DNA of 64,000 nt from Gammaproteobacteria bacterium (GCA_024229935.1 JAAERX010000077.1:248001-312000); one strand, 5' to 3'. Shown: positions 21,092-30,420, counted from the stretch's first letter. Notes: generated by a model not told the origin, from the sequence alone. Translations and numbers: made by a program.

Positions 21092-21664
21092 ATGGAAGCT
21101 GATGTTACCAGAAATATTGAAGAGCAACTCTCGGCCTTTTTGGATGGAGAGTTACCGGATGCTGAGCTGGAATTGTTGGTTCGCAGGCTGGAACGTGACC
21201 AGGAATTAAGGAGCACATTGGCACGTTATTCGGCAATTGGCGGTATTCTTCGTAAAGAAAATGTCACACTAACTAATGCTGCCTTTCGTAGTCGTGTAAT
21301 GCGTGCAATATCAGAGGAAAGTATTGCACCTGAAGGTTCTACAGGAGTTCAGCCTGTCAGGGCTGCAAGTAAATGGCGGGTGGGTTCTATGCTTGCTGCA
21401 GCAGTTACGGCTTTTACTGTGATAGGTGTTTATCAGCTGGATGCTCCTGTTGATCTGGTACAGGCTGATCTAGAGGTTGCTGCCGTTCTGGATAAGCCAT
21501 TGTCATCAGTGAACTCACCTAGCGTATCTACAGATCAGAAAAGTAAAGAAAATAGTGAACGAATGACTAGCTATCTAGTGTCACATGGTGAGTTTTCACG
21601 TTCCTTACAAGGAACAATGGTTGATTCAAGAGTTTTCATACAGCAGGCGCGCTTTGAAGAATAA
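21092..21664 (+). CDS. rseA: Anti-sigma-E factor RseA (MucA)
   Basis: Inner-membrane protein that holds RpoE inactive until it is cut by regulated proteolysis. In the 190-residue product the cytoplasmic sigma-binding domain (EEQLSAFLDGELPDAELELL, residues 10-29, then RDQELRSTLARYSAIG) is followed by one membrane segment at about residues 97-115 and a periplasmic tail that RseB would bind. It follows rpoE by 31 bases and its 3' end overlaps the start of rseB by 11 bases. Confidence 0.92.
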   Translation: MEADVTRNIEEQLSAFLDGELPDAELELLVRRLERDQELRSTLARYSAIGGILRKENVTLTNAAFRSRVMRAISEESIAPEGSTGVQPVRAASKWRVGSMLAAAVTAFTVIGVYQLDAPVDLVQADLEVAAVLDKPLSSVNSPSVSTDQKSKENSERMTSYLVSHGEFSRSLQGTMVDSRVFIQQARFEE

Positions 21665-22664
21665 ATCAGCAATTCGCCCGTACTTTAAGGCCCTAATATT
21701 TTTAGGCCTCTGTCCATTAGTTGTGAGTGCTGACGATTCTCCTCGGCTATGGCTGGAACGTATGCAGCTGGCTGTTGATGAGTTAAATTATCAGGGCACA
21801 CTCATGCATATGACCCCTGGTCATGCAGAACAATTTAGTGTCTATCATCGCGTTACTGATAAAGGTGCAACTGAACGGCTTGTGTGGGTTGATGGTGTGG
21901 GCGCTGAAATCATTCGCACGCATAATGAAGTTATATGTGTTTTTCCTGACAAGAAATCTGTTGTAGTTAAAAATAGACAAACCAATGAAGCCATGGGGCC
22001 TTTACTGGTAAATTTACCTGCTTTTTCTGATACGTTACTAGAGCATTATGAGCTCTCTTTTTTAGCGGCTGATAGGGTTGCCGAACAGTCAGCTGTAGTT
22101 ATACAAATTAATCCGCGTGATCAGTTTCGTTATGGCTACCGATTATGGATTGACGAAAAGACCGCCATGCCTTTGAAGTCGCAGCTGATAGGCGAAGACC
22201 CAACAATGCCACTTGAAGAAATTCGCTTTATTTCAATTTTATTGCCAGATCAGGTTTCCGCTGATCTGGTTAAGCCTTCTATTAATACGACATCTTTCCA
22301 GGTTGACCGTCACCGGAAAGCACCAACTCAGCAGAGGCAAGATGGCGCAAAGATTAACTGGCGTGCTCGTGAAGTGCCTTCCGGCTTTATGCTGTCTGTT
22401 GCTCGTTTTGAATATATGAAGGGGAATAGCCCCCGTATGCACCTTGTTTATACTGATGGACTTGCGTCCATTTCTGTTTTTCTTGATCTGGGTGTGGCGA
22501 CACCTGAACAGGTTGAGGGTCACTCAACGTTTGGGGCAGCAAGCGCTTATTCGGTTATGAATGGTGGGTATCTTGTCACTGCTTTAGGTGAGGTGCCTCC
22601 TCAGACCTTGCAGACTATTGCCGAATCTATGTATCTTGATGGTGCAGCCTCTCAGGCTCCGTAA
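21654..22664 (+). CDS. rseB: Sigma-E regulatory periplasmic protein RseB (MucB)
   Basis: Periplasmic protein that shields RseA from the protease DegS. I use the TTG at 21654, which yields a good signal peptide (KNKSAIRPYFKALIFLGLC, cleavage near VVSA-DD) and 336 residues; the frame is open to 21585 but that would place charged residues ahead of the signal. The N-terminal MucB fold is visible in WLERMQLAVDELNYQGTLMH and the C-terminal domain in WRAREVPSGFMLSVARFE. rseC, normally next, is displaced by three inserted genes. Confidence 0.9.
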   Translation: MKNKSAIRPYFKALIFLGLCPLVVSADDSPRLWLERMQLAVDELNYQGTLMHMTPGHAEQFSVYHRVTDKGATERLVWVDGVGAEIIRTHNEVICVFPDKKSVVVKNRQTNEAMGPLLVNLPAFSDTLLEHYELSFLAADRVAEQSAVVIQINPRDQFRYGYRLWIDEKTAMPLKSQLIGEDPTMPLEEIRFISILLPDQVSADLVKPSINTTSFQVDRHRKAPTQQRQDGAKINWRAREVPSGFMLSVARFEYMKGNSPRMHLVYTDGLASISVFLDLGVATPEQVEGHSTFGAASAYSVMNGGYLVTALGEVPPQTLQTIAESMYLDGAASQAP

Positions 22665-22740
22665 ACTAAAGTCAATTTCAATGCCTGTTATGTGACCTTG
22701 GGCAACGTAAACTGTGTGTATCCTTTATTAAAATTATTAG

Positions 22741-22769
22741 TTGAGACTATATTATTAGTTGCATACACT
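22741..22769 (+). promoter_or_regulatory. Candidate sigma-70 promoter for the SGNH cassette
   Basis: TTGAGA at 22741-22746 and TACACT at 22764-22769, 17 bases apart, form a moderate sigma-70 promoter in the 192-base gap after rseB. If active it would transcribe the SGNH genes separately from the sigma-E operon. The gap otherwise holds AT-rich sequence with no gene or clear terminator. Confidence 0.4.
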
Positions 22770-22856
22770 TGTTTGCGTTATTCAGTTGTGCCTAGCAATA
22801 TCTGCTTCGGGCCACATATTATACCCACGGGTATTGATTTCTAGAGGTTGCTCCTG

Positions 22857-23852
22857 TTGTACCTGAGAAAAATAATAACAACAACCTTATTTGTATTGCT
22901 GTGCTTCGGTATGATCGAGCTTAGCTACCGTTACTTTGCAGTTGGTTCTGCAGCATTTAGCCTAAAACGTTTTAACAGCTTCAATATGCTTCCCTTATCC
23001 GGGCTGGTGCAGCCTTCAGAGTACCCCGGTATTTTTTATGAGCTAAAACCGAACCTTGATACCTTGTTTCATGATATTCCCTTTAAAACCAATTCTGCTG
23101 GTCTTGCAGATCAGGAGTACGCTCAAAACAAAGCTGACAATACTGTTCGGGTTGCTGTATTAGGTAGCTCCTGGACCATGGCAACTGATGTTGCCCAGCA
23201 GGATACATATCACTCAGTTCTTGAAGCCGAGCTATCTGCAACCAGTGATCACCAAAATTATGAATTTCTTAATTTTGGTGTTGAGTATTATGGTTTACGT
23301 GAAATTGTAGATACGGCTCGCTACAGAGTAATGGAATGGGATCCTGACATCCTGGTTGTTGCAATAACAGCTTTTACAGCCAGGCTGCGTTGGGAAGAGC
23401 CAAGTAAGAGAGAATTACTACCGGATAAAGTGTACCCTGTATTTGAATCCTACTCATTGCGCGAATTGGATTACATAATGGGCAGTGGGATGTATACGAA
23501 GCGTGTGAGTAGTCGGCCACGTTTGAAGCTTTCTGAGCAAGACGCCTATCGCTCTCAGATTGCGCGTGCTTTCTATGAGCTAGATCAAATAGCGACTGAT
23601 AACAATATACCCGTCATAATAATGTGGCTCTCGTATCTAAAACCACCAAAAGACGTTGAGCAGGAGATGCAAAGATTAGATCAAGAGCTCGATGTGATTT
23701 TTGTTGATACTTACAATAGTCTGATTGCTTTAGGGGATGGGAAAAATCGTGGTGTGCGCAAAAACAGGCATCCAGACGCCCTTGGCCACAAAACTATCGC
23801 GCAAAGCCTTAAAGAGGCGATGTTGAAGAATAAATTATTACCAGGTTTGTAA
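22857..23852 (+). CDS. Membrane-anchored SGNH-hydrolase-like protein, catalytic residues incomplete
   Basis: I read the start as TTG 22857, nine bases after AGAGG; another TTG at 22848 is in frame but abuts that site. The 331-residue protein has one N-terminal membrane anchor (about residues 6-24) and then an SGNH-fold domain: VAVLGSSWT (residue 104 region) for block I, LNFGVEYYG for block II, and RHPDALGHKTIA at the C terminus. Compared with active enzymes, Asp of GDS is Ser, the block III Asn is not seen (AITAFTA), and the residue three before the catalytic His is Lys, not Asp. It may be a pseudoenzyme. It abuts the next gene with no gap. Confidence 0.7.
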   Translation: MYLRKIITTTLFVLLCFGMIELSYRYFAVGSAAFSLKRFNSFNMLPLSGLVQPSEYPGIFYELKPNLDTLFHDIPFKTNSAGLADQEYAQNKADNTVRVAVLGSSWTMATDVAQQDTYHSVLEAELSATSDHQNYEFLNFGVEYYGLREIVDTARYRVMEWDPDILVVAITAFTARLRWEEPSKRELLPDKVYPVFESYSLRELDYIMGSGMYTKRVSSRPRLKLSEQDAYRSQIARAFYELDQIATDNNIPVIIMWLSYLKPPKDVEQEMQRLDQELDVIFVDTYNSLIALGDGKNRGVRKNRHPDALGHKTIAQSLKEAMLKNKLLPGL

Positions 23853-24836
23853 ATGGACATTAAAGAAATATTCAAGGGACTGGCGGCAGCATTTATTTCG
23901 TTGCTTATTTTTTTGATTTTACTTGAGGTTACGCTGCAGATTTATACGCGTATGTACATCTACTATGATGTTGAAATGTCGCGTTATGCGGTAGAGATCA
24001 AGGATAAATCTGATAATCCTCTGATTGGCCATGAGCACACACCAAATTCTAGTGCTTATCTGATGGGTGTCGATGTCGATATCAATTCAGATGGTTTTAG
24101 AGATGTAGAACATTCTGTGGAAAGAAATCAGGATTATCGTATTGCTGTGTTGGGCGATTCACTTACCTTTGGGTGGGGCGTGGAAATGGAGGATACTTTT
24201 GTAGTTCTCCTGGAAGAGATGCTAAGTGAAAAACGACCAACTGAAATGATTAATTTCGGTCATGGTAATTACAATACACAACAACAGGTAAACCTTTTTA
24301 AAGAAAAGGGTCTTAAATACAACCCAGATAAGGTTGTTGTATTCTATTTTATTAATGATGCAGAAGTGACACCAGTCCGTTCAAACTGGCTGTGGATATC
24401 CAGACTGCGTTCCGTTACTTTCCTTTGGTCACGTTTTCGTGGCTTATTGAGCCGAGCCGCCCCAGGGCAAACATTTGAAACGTTTTACAGTGACCTGTAT
24501 GAAGACAGCCAACCTGGTTTTATAGCAGTAAAGGAATCTTTTTTGCAGTTGCAGGGCATTACAGAGGAGCATGGCATAGAGTTGCAGGTGGTTATGCTTC
24601 CTGAATTGCATGATCTGGTGAACTACCCCTTTACAGCAGAGTATGCAAAAGTAAAGACCTTTCTGCGTGCAAATGATATATCGGTGATAGACTTAACCAG
24701 TTCATTTGCAGGTTATGAAGATCCTGCCAGTCTGTGGGTTGCACCTGACGACGCCCACCCAAATGCACTGGCACATAAAATGATTGCGGAGTATTCTCGT
24801 ACTTTTCTGGAGCAGGGCGGCGCTATTAATGAGTGA
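23853..24836 (+). CDS. Membrane-anchored SGNH/GDSL hydrolase
   Basis: A 327-residue protein with an N-terminal membrane helix (about residues 10-30) and a complete SGNH set: GDS at 101-103 in AVLGDSLTFGWG, glycine of block II in NFGHGNYNTQQQ, Asn168-Asp169 in FYFINDAE, and Asp299/His302 in DDAHPNALAHK. Such enzymes are esterases or acyltransferases; with this anchor the active site would face the periplasm. The substrate is unknown; removal or addition of acetyl groups on a polysaccharide is one possibility. It starts at the base after the previous stop and overlaps the next gene by eight bases. Confidence 0.8.
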   Translation: MDIKEIFKGLAAAFISLLIFLILLEVTLQIYTRMYIYYDVEMSRYAVEIKDKSDNPLIGHEHTPNSSAYLMGVDVDINSDGFRDVEHSVERNQDYRIAVLGDSLTFGWGVEMEDTFVVLLEEMLSEKRPTEMINFGHGNYNTQQQVNLFKEKGLKYNPDKVVVFYFINDAEVTPVRSNWLWISRLRSVTFLWSRFRGLLSRAAPGQTFETFYSDLYEDSQPGFIAVKESFLQLQGITEEHGIELQVVMLPELHDLVNYPFTAEYAKVKTFLRANDISVIDLTSSFAGYEDPASLWVAPDDAHPNALAHKMIAEYSRTFLEQGGAINE

Positions 24837-24969
24837 TGCAAAACAAGGTTTTTTTTCACGTTATAAACGTTGGATAATCGCTTTCCTGTTAATATGGCTG
24901 TTGCTGCTGGGCATTCTTATATTAAGTGGTGATGGTGGCAACCTGCCATTTCAATACCAGGTTTTCTAG
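24829..24969 (+). CDS. 46-residue membrane protein resembling DUF5989
   Basis: The ATG at 24829 overlaps the preceding stop by eight bases. The product has a basic N-terminal part (RYKRW), one strongly hydrophobic helix (about residues 14-34) and a C terminus ending GNLPFQYQVF. This layout, with the closing PFxYxxF, matches my memory of DUF5989, a tiny family often encoded with SGNH hydrolases and carbamoyltransferases. Translational coupling to the SGNH gene argues it is real. Function unknown; a membrane partner of the SGNH proteins is an inference. Confidence 0.65.
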   Translation: MSDAKQGFFSRYKRWIIAFLLIWLLLLGILILSGDGGNLPFQYQVF

Positions 24970-24990
24970 ACAACCTTTAGGGCATCACTC

Positions 24991-25494
24991 TTGTTCAAAA
25001 CACATATTGAGCATACTGGTGAAATTATCTCGGCCAGTGACGGGCAAGTGCTTCTTCGGTTTGTACGTAGCAATTCCTGTGGTTCCTGTAAGATTCATTC
25101 AGTTTGTAGCATGGGGTCTCTCGGGTCAGGTTTAATCGGGCAAGGTTCCCCTGATGAAAAGGCTCACGTAGAGGTACGCCTGCCCGTAGCGGAATACAGC
25201 TGTTATAAGGCAAAGGCACAAGCTACAGTTGAGCTTCCTGTCGAAGGACTGGGCTATTTATTAGCTCTGTGTTACCTCATATTCCCTGTCTGCATGCTTC
25301 TTGGAGCATGGTTAATGACCCTGATAGTCCCGGGTAGTGATCTGGTGGCAGCTGGTGGAGCGCTATGTGGATTGGCAGTAGGCTCTTTCCTTCTGTGGCT
25401 GTATGATGCGCAGGGTGGCGGGCAAAGGTTATTAGCTAAACTTATTGTCCGACCCACAGGTGCTAATTTGCCTGGTCATACATTGTCCAACTAA
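24991..25494 (+). CDS. rseC: RseC/MucC family regulator of sigma-E and SoxR reduction
   Basis: Inner-membrane protein encoded in rpoE operons; in Escherichia coli it is also linked to reduction of SoxR. The 167-residue protein has an N-terminal cytoplasmic domain with the conserved cysteines 30, 33 and 39 (SCGSCKIHSVC) and two membrane helices, about residues 88-110 and 116-138. The start is TTG 24991, 21 bases after the DUF5989-like gene. It is cut off from rseB by the three-gene cassette, but the order rpoE-rseA-rseB-rseC is otherwise kept. Confidence 0.9.
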   Translation: MFKTHIEHTGEIISASDGQVLLRFVRSNSCGSCKIHSVCSMGSLGSGLIGQGSPDEKAHVEVRLPVAEYSCYKAKAQATVELPVEGLGYLLALCYLIFPVCMLLGAWLMTLIVPGSDLVAAGGALCGLAVGSFLLWLYDAQGGGQRLLAKLIVRPTGANLPGHTLSN

Positions 25495-25509
25495 ACAGAC
25501 GGAAATCCG

Positions 25510-25752
25510 GTGCACGAGTTTGTTGTCTACAGCCGTCGTGGCTGTCATCTCTGTGAAGAACTGCTTGAAATACTTGAGCCGCTTTGCCGTGGTAAGGCGA
25601 AAATTTCTGTGCGGGATATTGATACCAATCCAGAGTGGCAGGAAGCCTTTGGTTTGCTTGTGCCGGTTGTGTATCTGGGTGAAAAGGAAGTGTGTCGCTA
25701 TCAGTTGGATCGGCAGCAGGTGATTGACCTGCTTGTAACAGTAGATGATTAG
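25510..25752 (+). CDS. Glutaredoxin-like (DUF836) thioredoxin-fold protein
   Basis: An 80-residue thioredoxin-fold protein with a CHLC redox pair at Cys12 and Cys15 (RRGCHLCEEL), followed by the VPVVYLGEKEVC segment that contains the cis-proline. This is the glutaredoxin-related DUF836 family; partners are unknown. The start is GTG 25510, 15 bases after rseC. It lies between rseC and lepA, where the two cysteine-bearing proteins RseC and this one might act in the same redox process, though that is only a guess from position. Confidence 0.85.
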   Translation: MHEFVVYSRRGCHLCEELLEILEPLCRGKAKISVRDIDTNPEWQEAFGLLVPVVYLGEKEVCRYQLDRQQVIDLLVTVDD

Positions 25753-25816
25753 CCTCAACCCCTCTCATCTTATTTAACAATTTTATTGGTGCATGCTTTG
25801 GCATGCTGCATAACTT

Positions 25817-27622
25817 ATGTCTCGTATTCGTAATTTTTCAATTATTGCACACATAGATCATGGCAAATCAACTTTGTCTGACCGGTTTATTCAGACCTGT
25901 GGTGGTCTGGAAGTCCGTGAAATGGCAGAGCAGGTGCTTGACTCTATGGATCTGGAGCGTGAGCGTGGAATCACCATTAAGGCTCAGAGTGTCTCACTTG
26001 ATTACACTGCACCCGATGGTGAAACCTATCAGTTGAATTTTATTGATACGCCCGGACATGTTGATTTTTCATATGAGGTCTCACGTTCACTTGCTGCTTG
26101 TGAAGGTGCTTTGCTTGTAGTTGATGCCAGTCAGGGTGTCGAAGCTCAAAGTGTTGCAAACTGTTATACAGCAATTGAACAGGGTCTCGAGGTTATACCA
26201 GTCATTAATAAAATTGATTTGCCAGCAGCAGATCCGGATAAGGTCAGACAGCAAATTGAAGATGTAATTGGAATTGATGCTCAGGATGCCGTTCTGGTAA
26301 GTGCCAAAACAGGTGAGGGGATAGATGAGCTCCTATACAGCCTTGTGCAGCGGATCCCGGCACCTGAAGTTGATCTAGACGCCCCCCTGCAGGCACTCAT
26401 AGTTGATTCATGGTTTGATAATTATGTAGGGGTGGTCTCCTTAGTCCGCATCGTAAAGGGCCATTTATCTAAAGGCCAAAAGCTTAAGGTCAAGTCAACG
26501 GGTGAAGATCACCTTGTTACTGATATTGGAGTCTATACACCCAAGAAACTTCCCTGCAAAGACCTTTCGGCGGGTGAGGTCGGTTATGTAGTAGCAGGGA
26601 TTAAGGAAATTCATGGGGCGCCTGTTGGTGACACAATTACCGATTCTGCCAGGCCTTGTGTGGACACATTGCCAGGCTTTGAAGAGGTCCAGCCTAGAGT
26701 ATTTGCCGGCTTATTTCCCGTCAGTTCAGATGATTTTGAAGACTTCCGTGATGCACTGGCCAAGCTGAATCTGAATGATGCAGCATTACAATTTGAGCCC
26801 GAATCTTCAGCTGCACTTGGTTTTGGTTTCCGCTGTGGTTTCCTTGGTACATTGCACATGGAAATTGTGCAAGAGCGTCTCGAACGTGAATATAATTTGT
26901 CTCTGATTGGCACTGCACCAACCGTGGTTTATGAAGTGTTAAAAAATGATGGTAGTGTGCACCGCCTGGAAAACCCGGCAGGTTTGCCTGTAACCACTGA
27001 GATAGCCGAAATTCGCGAACCATATGTGATGGCATCAATTTTGACCCCGTCTGAATATGTTGGCAAGGTCATGCAATTGTGTATTGAGCGTCGGGGCGTG
27101 CAGAAACGCATGCAGCATCTTGGGTTTCATGTGCAATTGGACTATGAGTTACCACTTGCAGAAATTGTCATGGACTTCTTTGATCGCCTGAAATCATTAA
27201 GCCGTGGTTTTGCTTCCCTGGATTATCATTTAACCGAGTTTAAGGCAGGTGATTTGATCAGGCTTGATATTCTGATTAACGGGGAAATCGTTGATTCACT
27301 TTCCATGATAGTGCACAAGGAAACTGCATATACACGTGGACGGGTACTCGTAGATAAACTACGCGAGCTTATTCCACGGCAGATGTTCGATGTAGCTATA
27401 CAAGCAGCTATTGGCGCACATGTCATTGCTCGTTCAAGTGTTAAGGCTTTGCGTAAGAATGTGACCGCAAAATGTTATGGTGGCGATATATCACGTAAGC
27501 GGAAATTACTTGAGAAGCAAAAAGCAGGCAAGAAACGTATGAAACAATTTGGTTCTGTCGAGATTCCTCAAGAAGCATTTCTTGCGGTTTTGAAAGTGGG
27601 TGGTGGGTCTACACAGAAGTAA
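25817..27622 (+). CDS. lepA: Elongation factor 4 (LepA)
   Basis: Ribosome-associated GTPase that aids translation under stress and initiation of some messages. The 601-residue length is exact for the family. GTP-binding motifs are G1 AHIDHGKST (residues 11-19), G3 DTPGHVDF and G4 NKID; the C-terminal LepA-specific domain with [16 protein letters not shown] is complete. It precedes lepB, as in nearly all gammaproteobacteria. Confidence 0.98.
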   Translation: MSRIRNFSIIAHIDHGKSTLSDRFIQTCGGLEVREMAEQVLDSMDLERERGITIKAQSVSLDYTAPDGETYQLNFIDTPGHVDFSYEVSRSLAACEGALLVVDASQGVEAQSVANCYTAIEQGLEVIPVINKIDLPAADPDKVRQQIEDVIGIDAQDAVLVSAKTGEGIDELLYSLVQRIPAPEVDLDAPLQALIVDSWFDNYVGVVSLVRIVKGHLSKGQKLKVKSTGEDHLVTDIGVYTPKKLPCKDLSAGEVGYVVAGIKEIHGAPVGDTITDSARPCVDTLPGFEEVQPRVFAGLFPVSSDDFEDFRDALAKLNLNDAALQFEPESSAALGFGFRCGFLGTLHMEIVQERLEREYNLSLIGTAPTVVYEVLKNDGSVHRLENPAGLPVTTEIAEIREPYVMASILTPSEYVGKVMQLCIERRGVQKRMQHLGFHVQLDYELPLAEIVMDFFDRLKSLSRGFASLDYHLTEFKAGDLIRLDILINGEIVDSLSMIVHKETAYTRGRVLVDKLRELIPRQMFDVAIQAAIGAHVIARSSVKALRKNVTAKCYGGDISRKRKLLEKQKAGKKRMKQFGSVEIPQEAFLAVLKVGGGSTQK

Positions 27623-27670
27623 GTTTGGTGGTGCACTGAATTATTCTGGGGAAATGGATAAATACTGAAT

Positions 27671-28435
27671 ATGGATTTTTCACTTATATTGGTAGTACTA
27701 ACGTTATTGGCCTGTATTATTTGCGGGCTGGAGTTTCTCTATAGAAAGGTAATCCGTTCTGACCCAGGGCTGGAACCCTCAAAAAACATTGTTGTTGAAT
27801 ATTCACGCTCTTTCCTCCCTGTCCTGCTTGTGGTGTTGATAGTGCGCTCTTTTATGTATGAGCCATTTAGAATTCCTTCTAGCTCCATGGTGCCCACACT
27901 GTTGGTGGGAGATTTCATCTTTGTAAATAAGTACACTTATGGGCTCAGGTTGCCTGTAGTGCACAATAAAATTCTTGATGTAAATGAGCCTGAACGTGGT
28001 GATGTTATTGTTTTTCGTCTGCCATCCGAGCCTAGTGTGAACTATATTAAGCGCTTGGTGGGTATGCCGGGTGATACTGTTGTAGTTGCCAAAAAGCGGC
28101 TATATATCAATAATGTATTAGTAGCGATGGAGCGGGATGGTTTGTATGAACGACCTGGCCGTCCTGCAGCTCTTCTGGCCACTGAACAACTTGGTGATGT
28201 GAGTCATTACATATTGCTTGAACCTATGCAGCTTGGACGTGAGGGCACCTATGTTGTACCGGAAGGTCATTATTTTATGATGGGCGACAATCGGGACAAT
28301 AGTCAGGACAGCCGTTATCCCCAGGTTGGTTTTGTTCCGGAAGAAAATATAGTAGGTAAGGCAGTAAGCATCTGGATGAGTTGGGACTTTTCATCCATGC
28401 CTAAATGGCGTCGAATTGCCAGCAAGGTGCAGTAA
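27671..28435 (+). CDS. lepB: Signal peptidase I
   Basis: Removes signal peptides from exported proteins at the periplasmic face of the inner membrane. The 254-residue protein has two N-terminal membrane helices (about residues 3-24 and 48-62), the catalytic serine in RIPSSSMVPTL (Ser72), the lysine base in NYIKRLVGMPGD (Lys127) and the box E motif GDNRDNSQDSR. Complete. It sits in the classic lepA-lepB-(DUF4845)-rnc-era-recO order. Confidence 0.97.
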   Translation: MDFSLILVVLTLLACIICGLEFLYRKVIRSDPGLEPSKNIVVEYSRSFLPVLLVVLIVRSFMYEPFRIPSSSMVPTLLVGDFIFVNKYTYGLRLPVVHNKILDVNEPERGDVIVFRLPSEPSVNYIKRLVGMPGDTVVVAKKRLYINNVLVAMERDGLYERPGRPAALLATEQLGDVSHYILLEPMQLGREGTYVVPEGHYFMMGDNRDNSQDSRYPQVGFVPEENIVGKAVSIWMSWDFSSMPKWRRIASKVQ

Positions 28436-28479
28436 TCCTTAGTCAGATTTGAAGGTTTGCAATAATAGGAGTCAGAGTA

Positions 28480-28848
28480 ATGCGTAACCAACAGCGAGGT
28501 ATGACAACCATCGGATTTGCAATGCTGTTGGCTCTTTTTGGCCTGATTGCATTTGGCGTTATTCAGCTGATCCCTGTTTACCTGGAAAATATGAAGGTTG
28601 TGCAGCTTCTTAATGGGTTAAAGAGTGATCTTGATGGTCAGAATGCCACCTTGCCACAAATAAAAACAGATATAGACAAGTACATTGATATTGAAAGTTT
28701 GAGTGACTTTGACTTGCGAAGTGACTTTCTTATTAGCCGCAGCCCTAATGGCTTTCTCGTGTCAGTAGAATATGAGCGCCAGAGACCTTATTTAGCAAAT
28801 GTATCTCTATTGGCAGAATTTGAACATGAGGTTGAGATCATACGGTGA
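28480..28848 (+). CDS. DUF4845 membrane protein
   Basis: A 122-residue protein beginning RNQQRGMTTIGFAMLLALF, the typical pilin-like basic stretch plus one membrane helix of DUF4845, followed by a short periplasmic domain. The family is commonly found between lepB and rnc in gamma- and betaproteobacteria; its function is not known. An AATAGGAG ribosome binding site lies shortly before the ATG. The stop overlaps the rnc start codon (GTGA). Confidence 0.88.
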   Translation: MRNQQRGMTTIGFAMLLALFGLIAFGVIQLIPVYLENMKVVQLLNGLKSDLDGQNATLPQIKTDIDKYIDIESLSDFDLRSDFLISRSPNGFLVSVEYERQRPYLANVSLLAEFEHEVEIIR

Positions 28849-29522
28849 TTTCCTCCCGGGACTGGTCCCAAAAGAAACTGGGTTACAAGTTTGGTAATGA
28901 TGAATTACTTGACCTTGCACTAACGCATAAAAGCTTTTCATCCCGAAATAATGAGCGCCTGGAGTTTCTTGGTGATTCTGTATTGGGATTTGTAATTGCG
29001 GAGGCTCTGTACCGTCAGGAGTCAGAGGTTGCTGAGGGAGGTTTGACTCGCTTGCGAGCCTCATTAGTCAGAGGTGAAACTCTTGCGTTAATTGCACTGG
29101 ATATAGATTTATCTACCGTTATGCATTTAGGTGCTGGTGAAAAACGCTCAGGCAGTCATCAGCGCCAATCTATACTGGCTGATGGTCTTGAAGCGGTGCT
29201 TGGTGCAATACTCATAGATGGCGGATTTGAAGCTACCAAAGCTGTAATCCTTCGTTTATTTGAACCGCGACTGGCTTCATTGCCTGCTCTTGAGGCGTTA
29301 AAAGATTCTAAAACTCTGTTACAAGAAGCGCTGCAGGCTAGGGCTTTGCCGACCCCTGTATACGAGGTAGTGCAGGAGGAGGGGCCACCACATGCCCGTA
29401 AATTTGATGTTTCCTGTTGTATAGCTGCATGTTCAATTTACACCTCAGGCGATGGTTCCAGTCGCCGAGCTGCGGAACAGGAAGCTGCTGCCAAAGCTCT
29501 GTTAATGTTGGCCGATGAGTAA
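28845..29522 (+). CDS. rnc: Ribonuclease III
   Basis: Cuts double-stranded RNA, including rRNA precursors. The 225-residue protein has the signature NNERLEFLGDSVLG with Glu40 and Asp44, the second acidic pair in the ADGLEAVLGAILIDGG segment near residue 115, and a C-terminal double-stranded-RNA-binding domain (SSRRAAEQEAAAKALL). The start is GTG 28845, coupled to the upstream stop; the 3' end overlaps era by eight bases. Confidence 0.97.
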   Translation: MISSRDWSQKKLGYKFGNDELLDLALTHKSFSSRNNERLEFLGDSVLGFVIAEALYRQESEVAEGGLTRLRASLVRGETLALIALDIDLSTVMHLGAGEKRSGSHQRQSILADGLEAVLGAILIDGGFEATKAVILRLFEPRLASLPALEALKDSKTLLQEALQARALPTPVYEVVQEEGPPHARKFDVSCCIAACSIYTSGDGSSRRAAEQEAAAKALLMLADE

Positions 29523-30420
29523 ATCCAAACATCGTAGTGGTTTTGTTGCTGTGGTGGGCAAACCTAATGTAGGTAAGTCCACACTTATTAATTCATTAAT
29601 AGGGCACAAGATCAGTATTGTTACATCAAAGCCGCATACTACCCGGCATGCAATTTTGGGAGTGCTGACAAAACCTGAAGCACAAGTAGTCTTTATTGAT
29701 ACTCCTGGACTAGAGAATAAATCTCGTCGACTCATGAATCGTGCCATGAACCGTGCTGCTGTTGGTGCTATTGAAGGTGCGAACCTTATTCTTTTTGTTA
29801 TAGAAGCCGGCAAGTGGAATAGTGGTGATACATTAGCGCTCGAGCTGATCAAGCAAACGGATATCCCATGCATACTTGTTATTAACAAGATTGATGAGAT
29901 AAAACCCAAGGAACGGTTGCTTCCCTATCTGCAGGAATCGTCAGTGCGTTATGACTTCACTGAGTTGGTTCCAATATCGGCATTACGTGAGGAAAATTTG
30001 CAGCGACTATTAGAGACGCTGGTGAAATATCTACCTGAGGAAAACCCACTCTATCCTGCAGAAATGTTGACTGACCGGGGGCTACGTTTTCAGGCAGCTG
30101 AGGTGATACGTGAAAAGCTTATGGAATCCTTATATCAGGAGGTACCATACGGTCTTGCAGTTGAAATCAATGAACTGGGTGAAGATGAAAGAGGCTTATT
30201 ACGAATTGATGCCATCATCTGGGTAGACCGTGAATCTCATAAGGGGATTGTGGTTGGCAAGGGTGGGCACTCACTTAAAAAGGTTGGTCAGGCAGCAAGA
30301 CTTGACCTTGAGAGTCGACTTGGACGACCCTTACACCTTGAGACCAAGGTAAAATTAAAACGGAACTGGGCCGACAATGCACAGGCTCTGAAACAAATGG
30401 GTTATGACGGTGATATTTAG
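29515..30420 (+). CDS. era: GTPase Era
   Basis: GTPase that assists 30S ribosomal subunit maturation by binding the 3' end of 16S rRNA. The 301-residue product has G1 GKPNVGKS (residues 15-22), G3 DTPG, G4 NKID and a C-terminal KH domain (GIVVGKGGHSLKKVG). It overlaps rnc at its start, so processing and assembly factors for rRNA are translated together. Confidence 0.97.
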   Translation: MSKSKHRSGFVAVVGKPNVGKSTLINSLIGHKISIVTSKPHTTRHAILGVLTKPEAQVVFIDTPGLENKSRRLMNRAMNRAAVGAIEGANLILFVIEAGKWNSGDTLALELIKQTDIPCILVINKIDEIKPKERLLPYLQESSVRYDFTELVPISALREENLQRLLETLVKYLPEENPLYPAEMLTDRGLRFQAAEVIREKLMESLYQEVPYGLAVEINELGEDERGLLRIDAIIWVDRESHKGIVVGKGGHSLKKVGQAARLDLESRLGRPLHLETKVKLKRNWADNAQALKQMGYDGDI

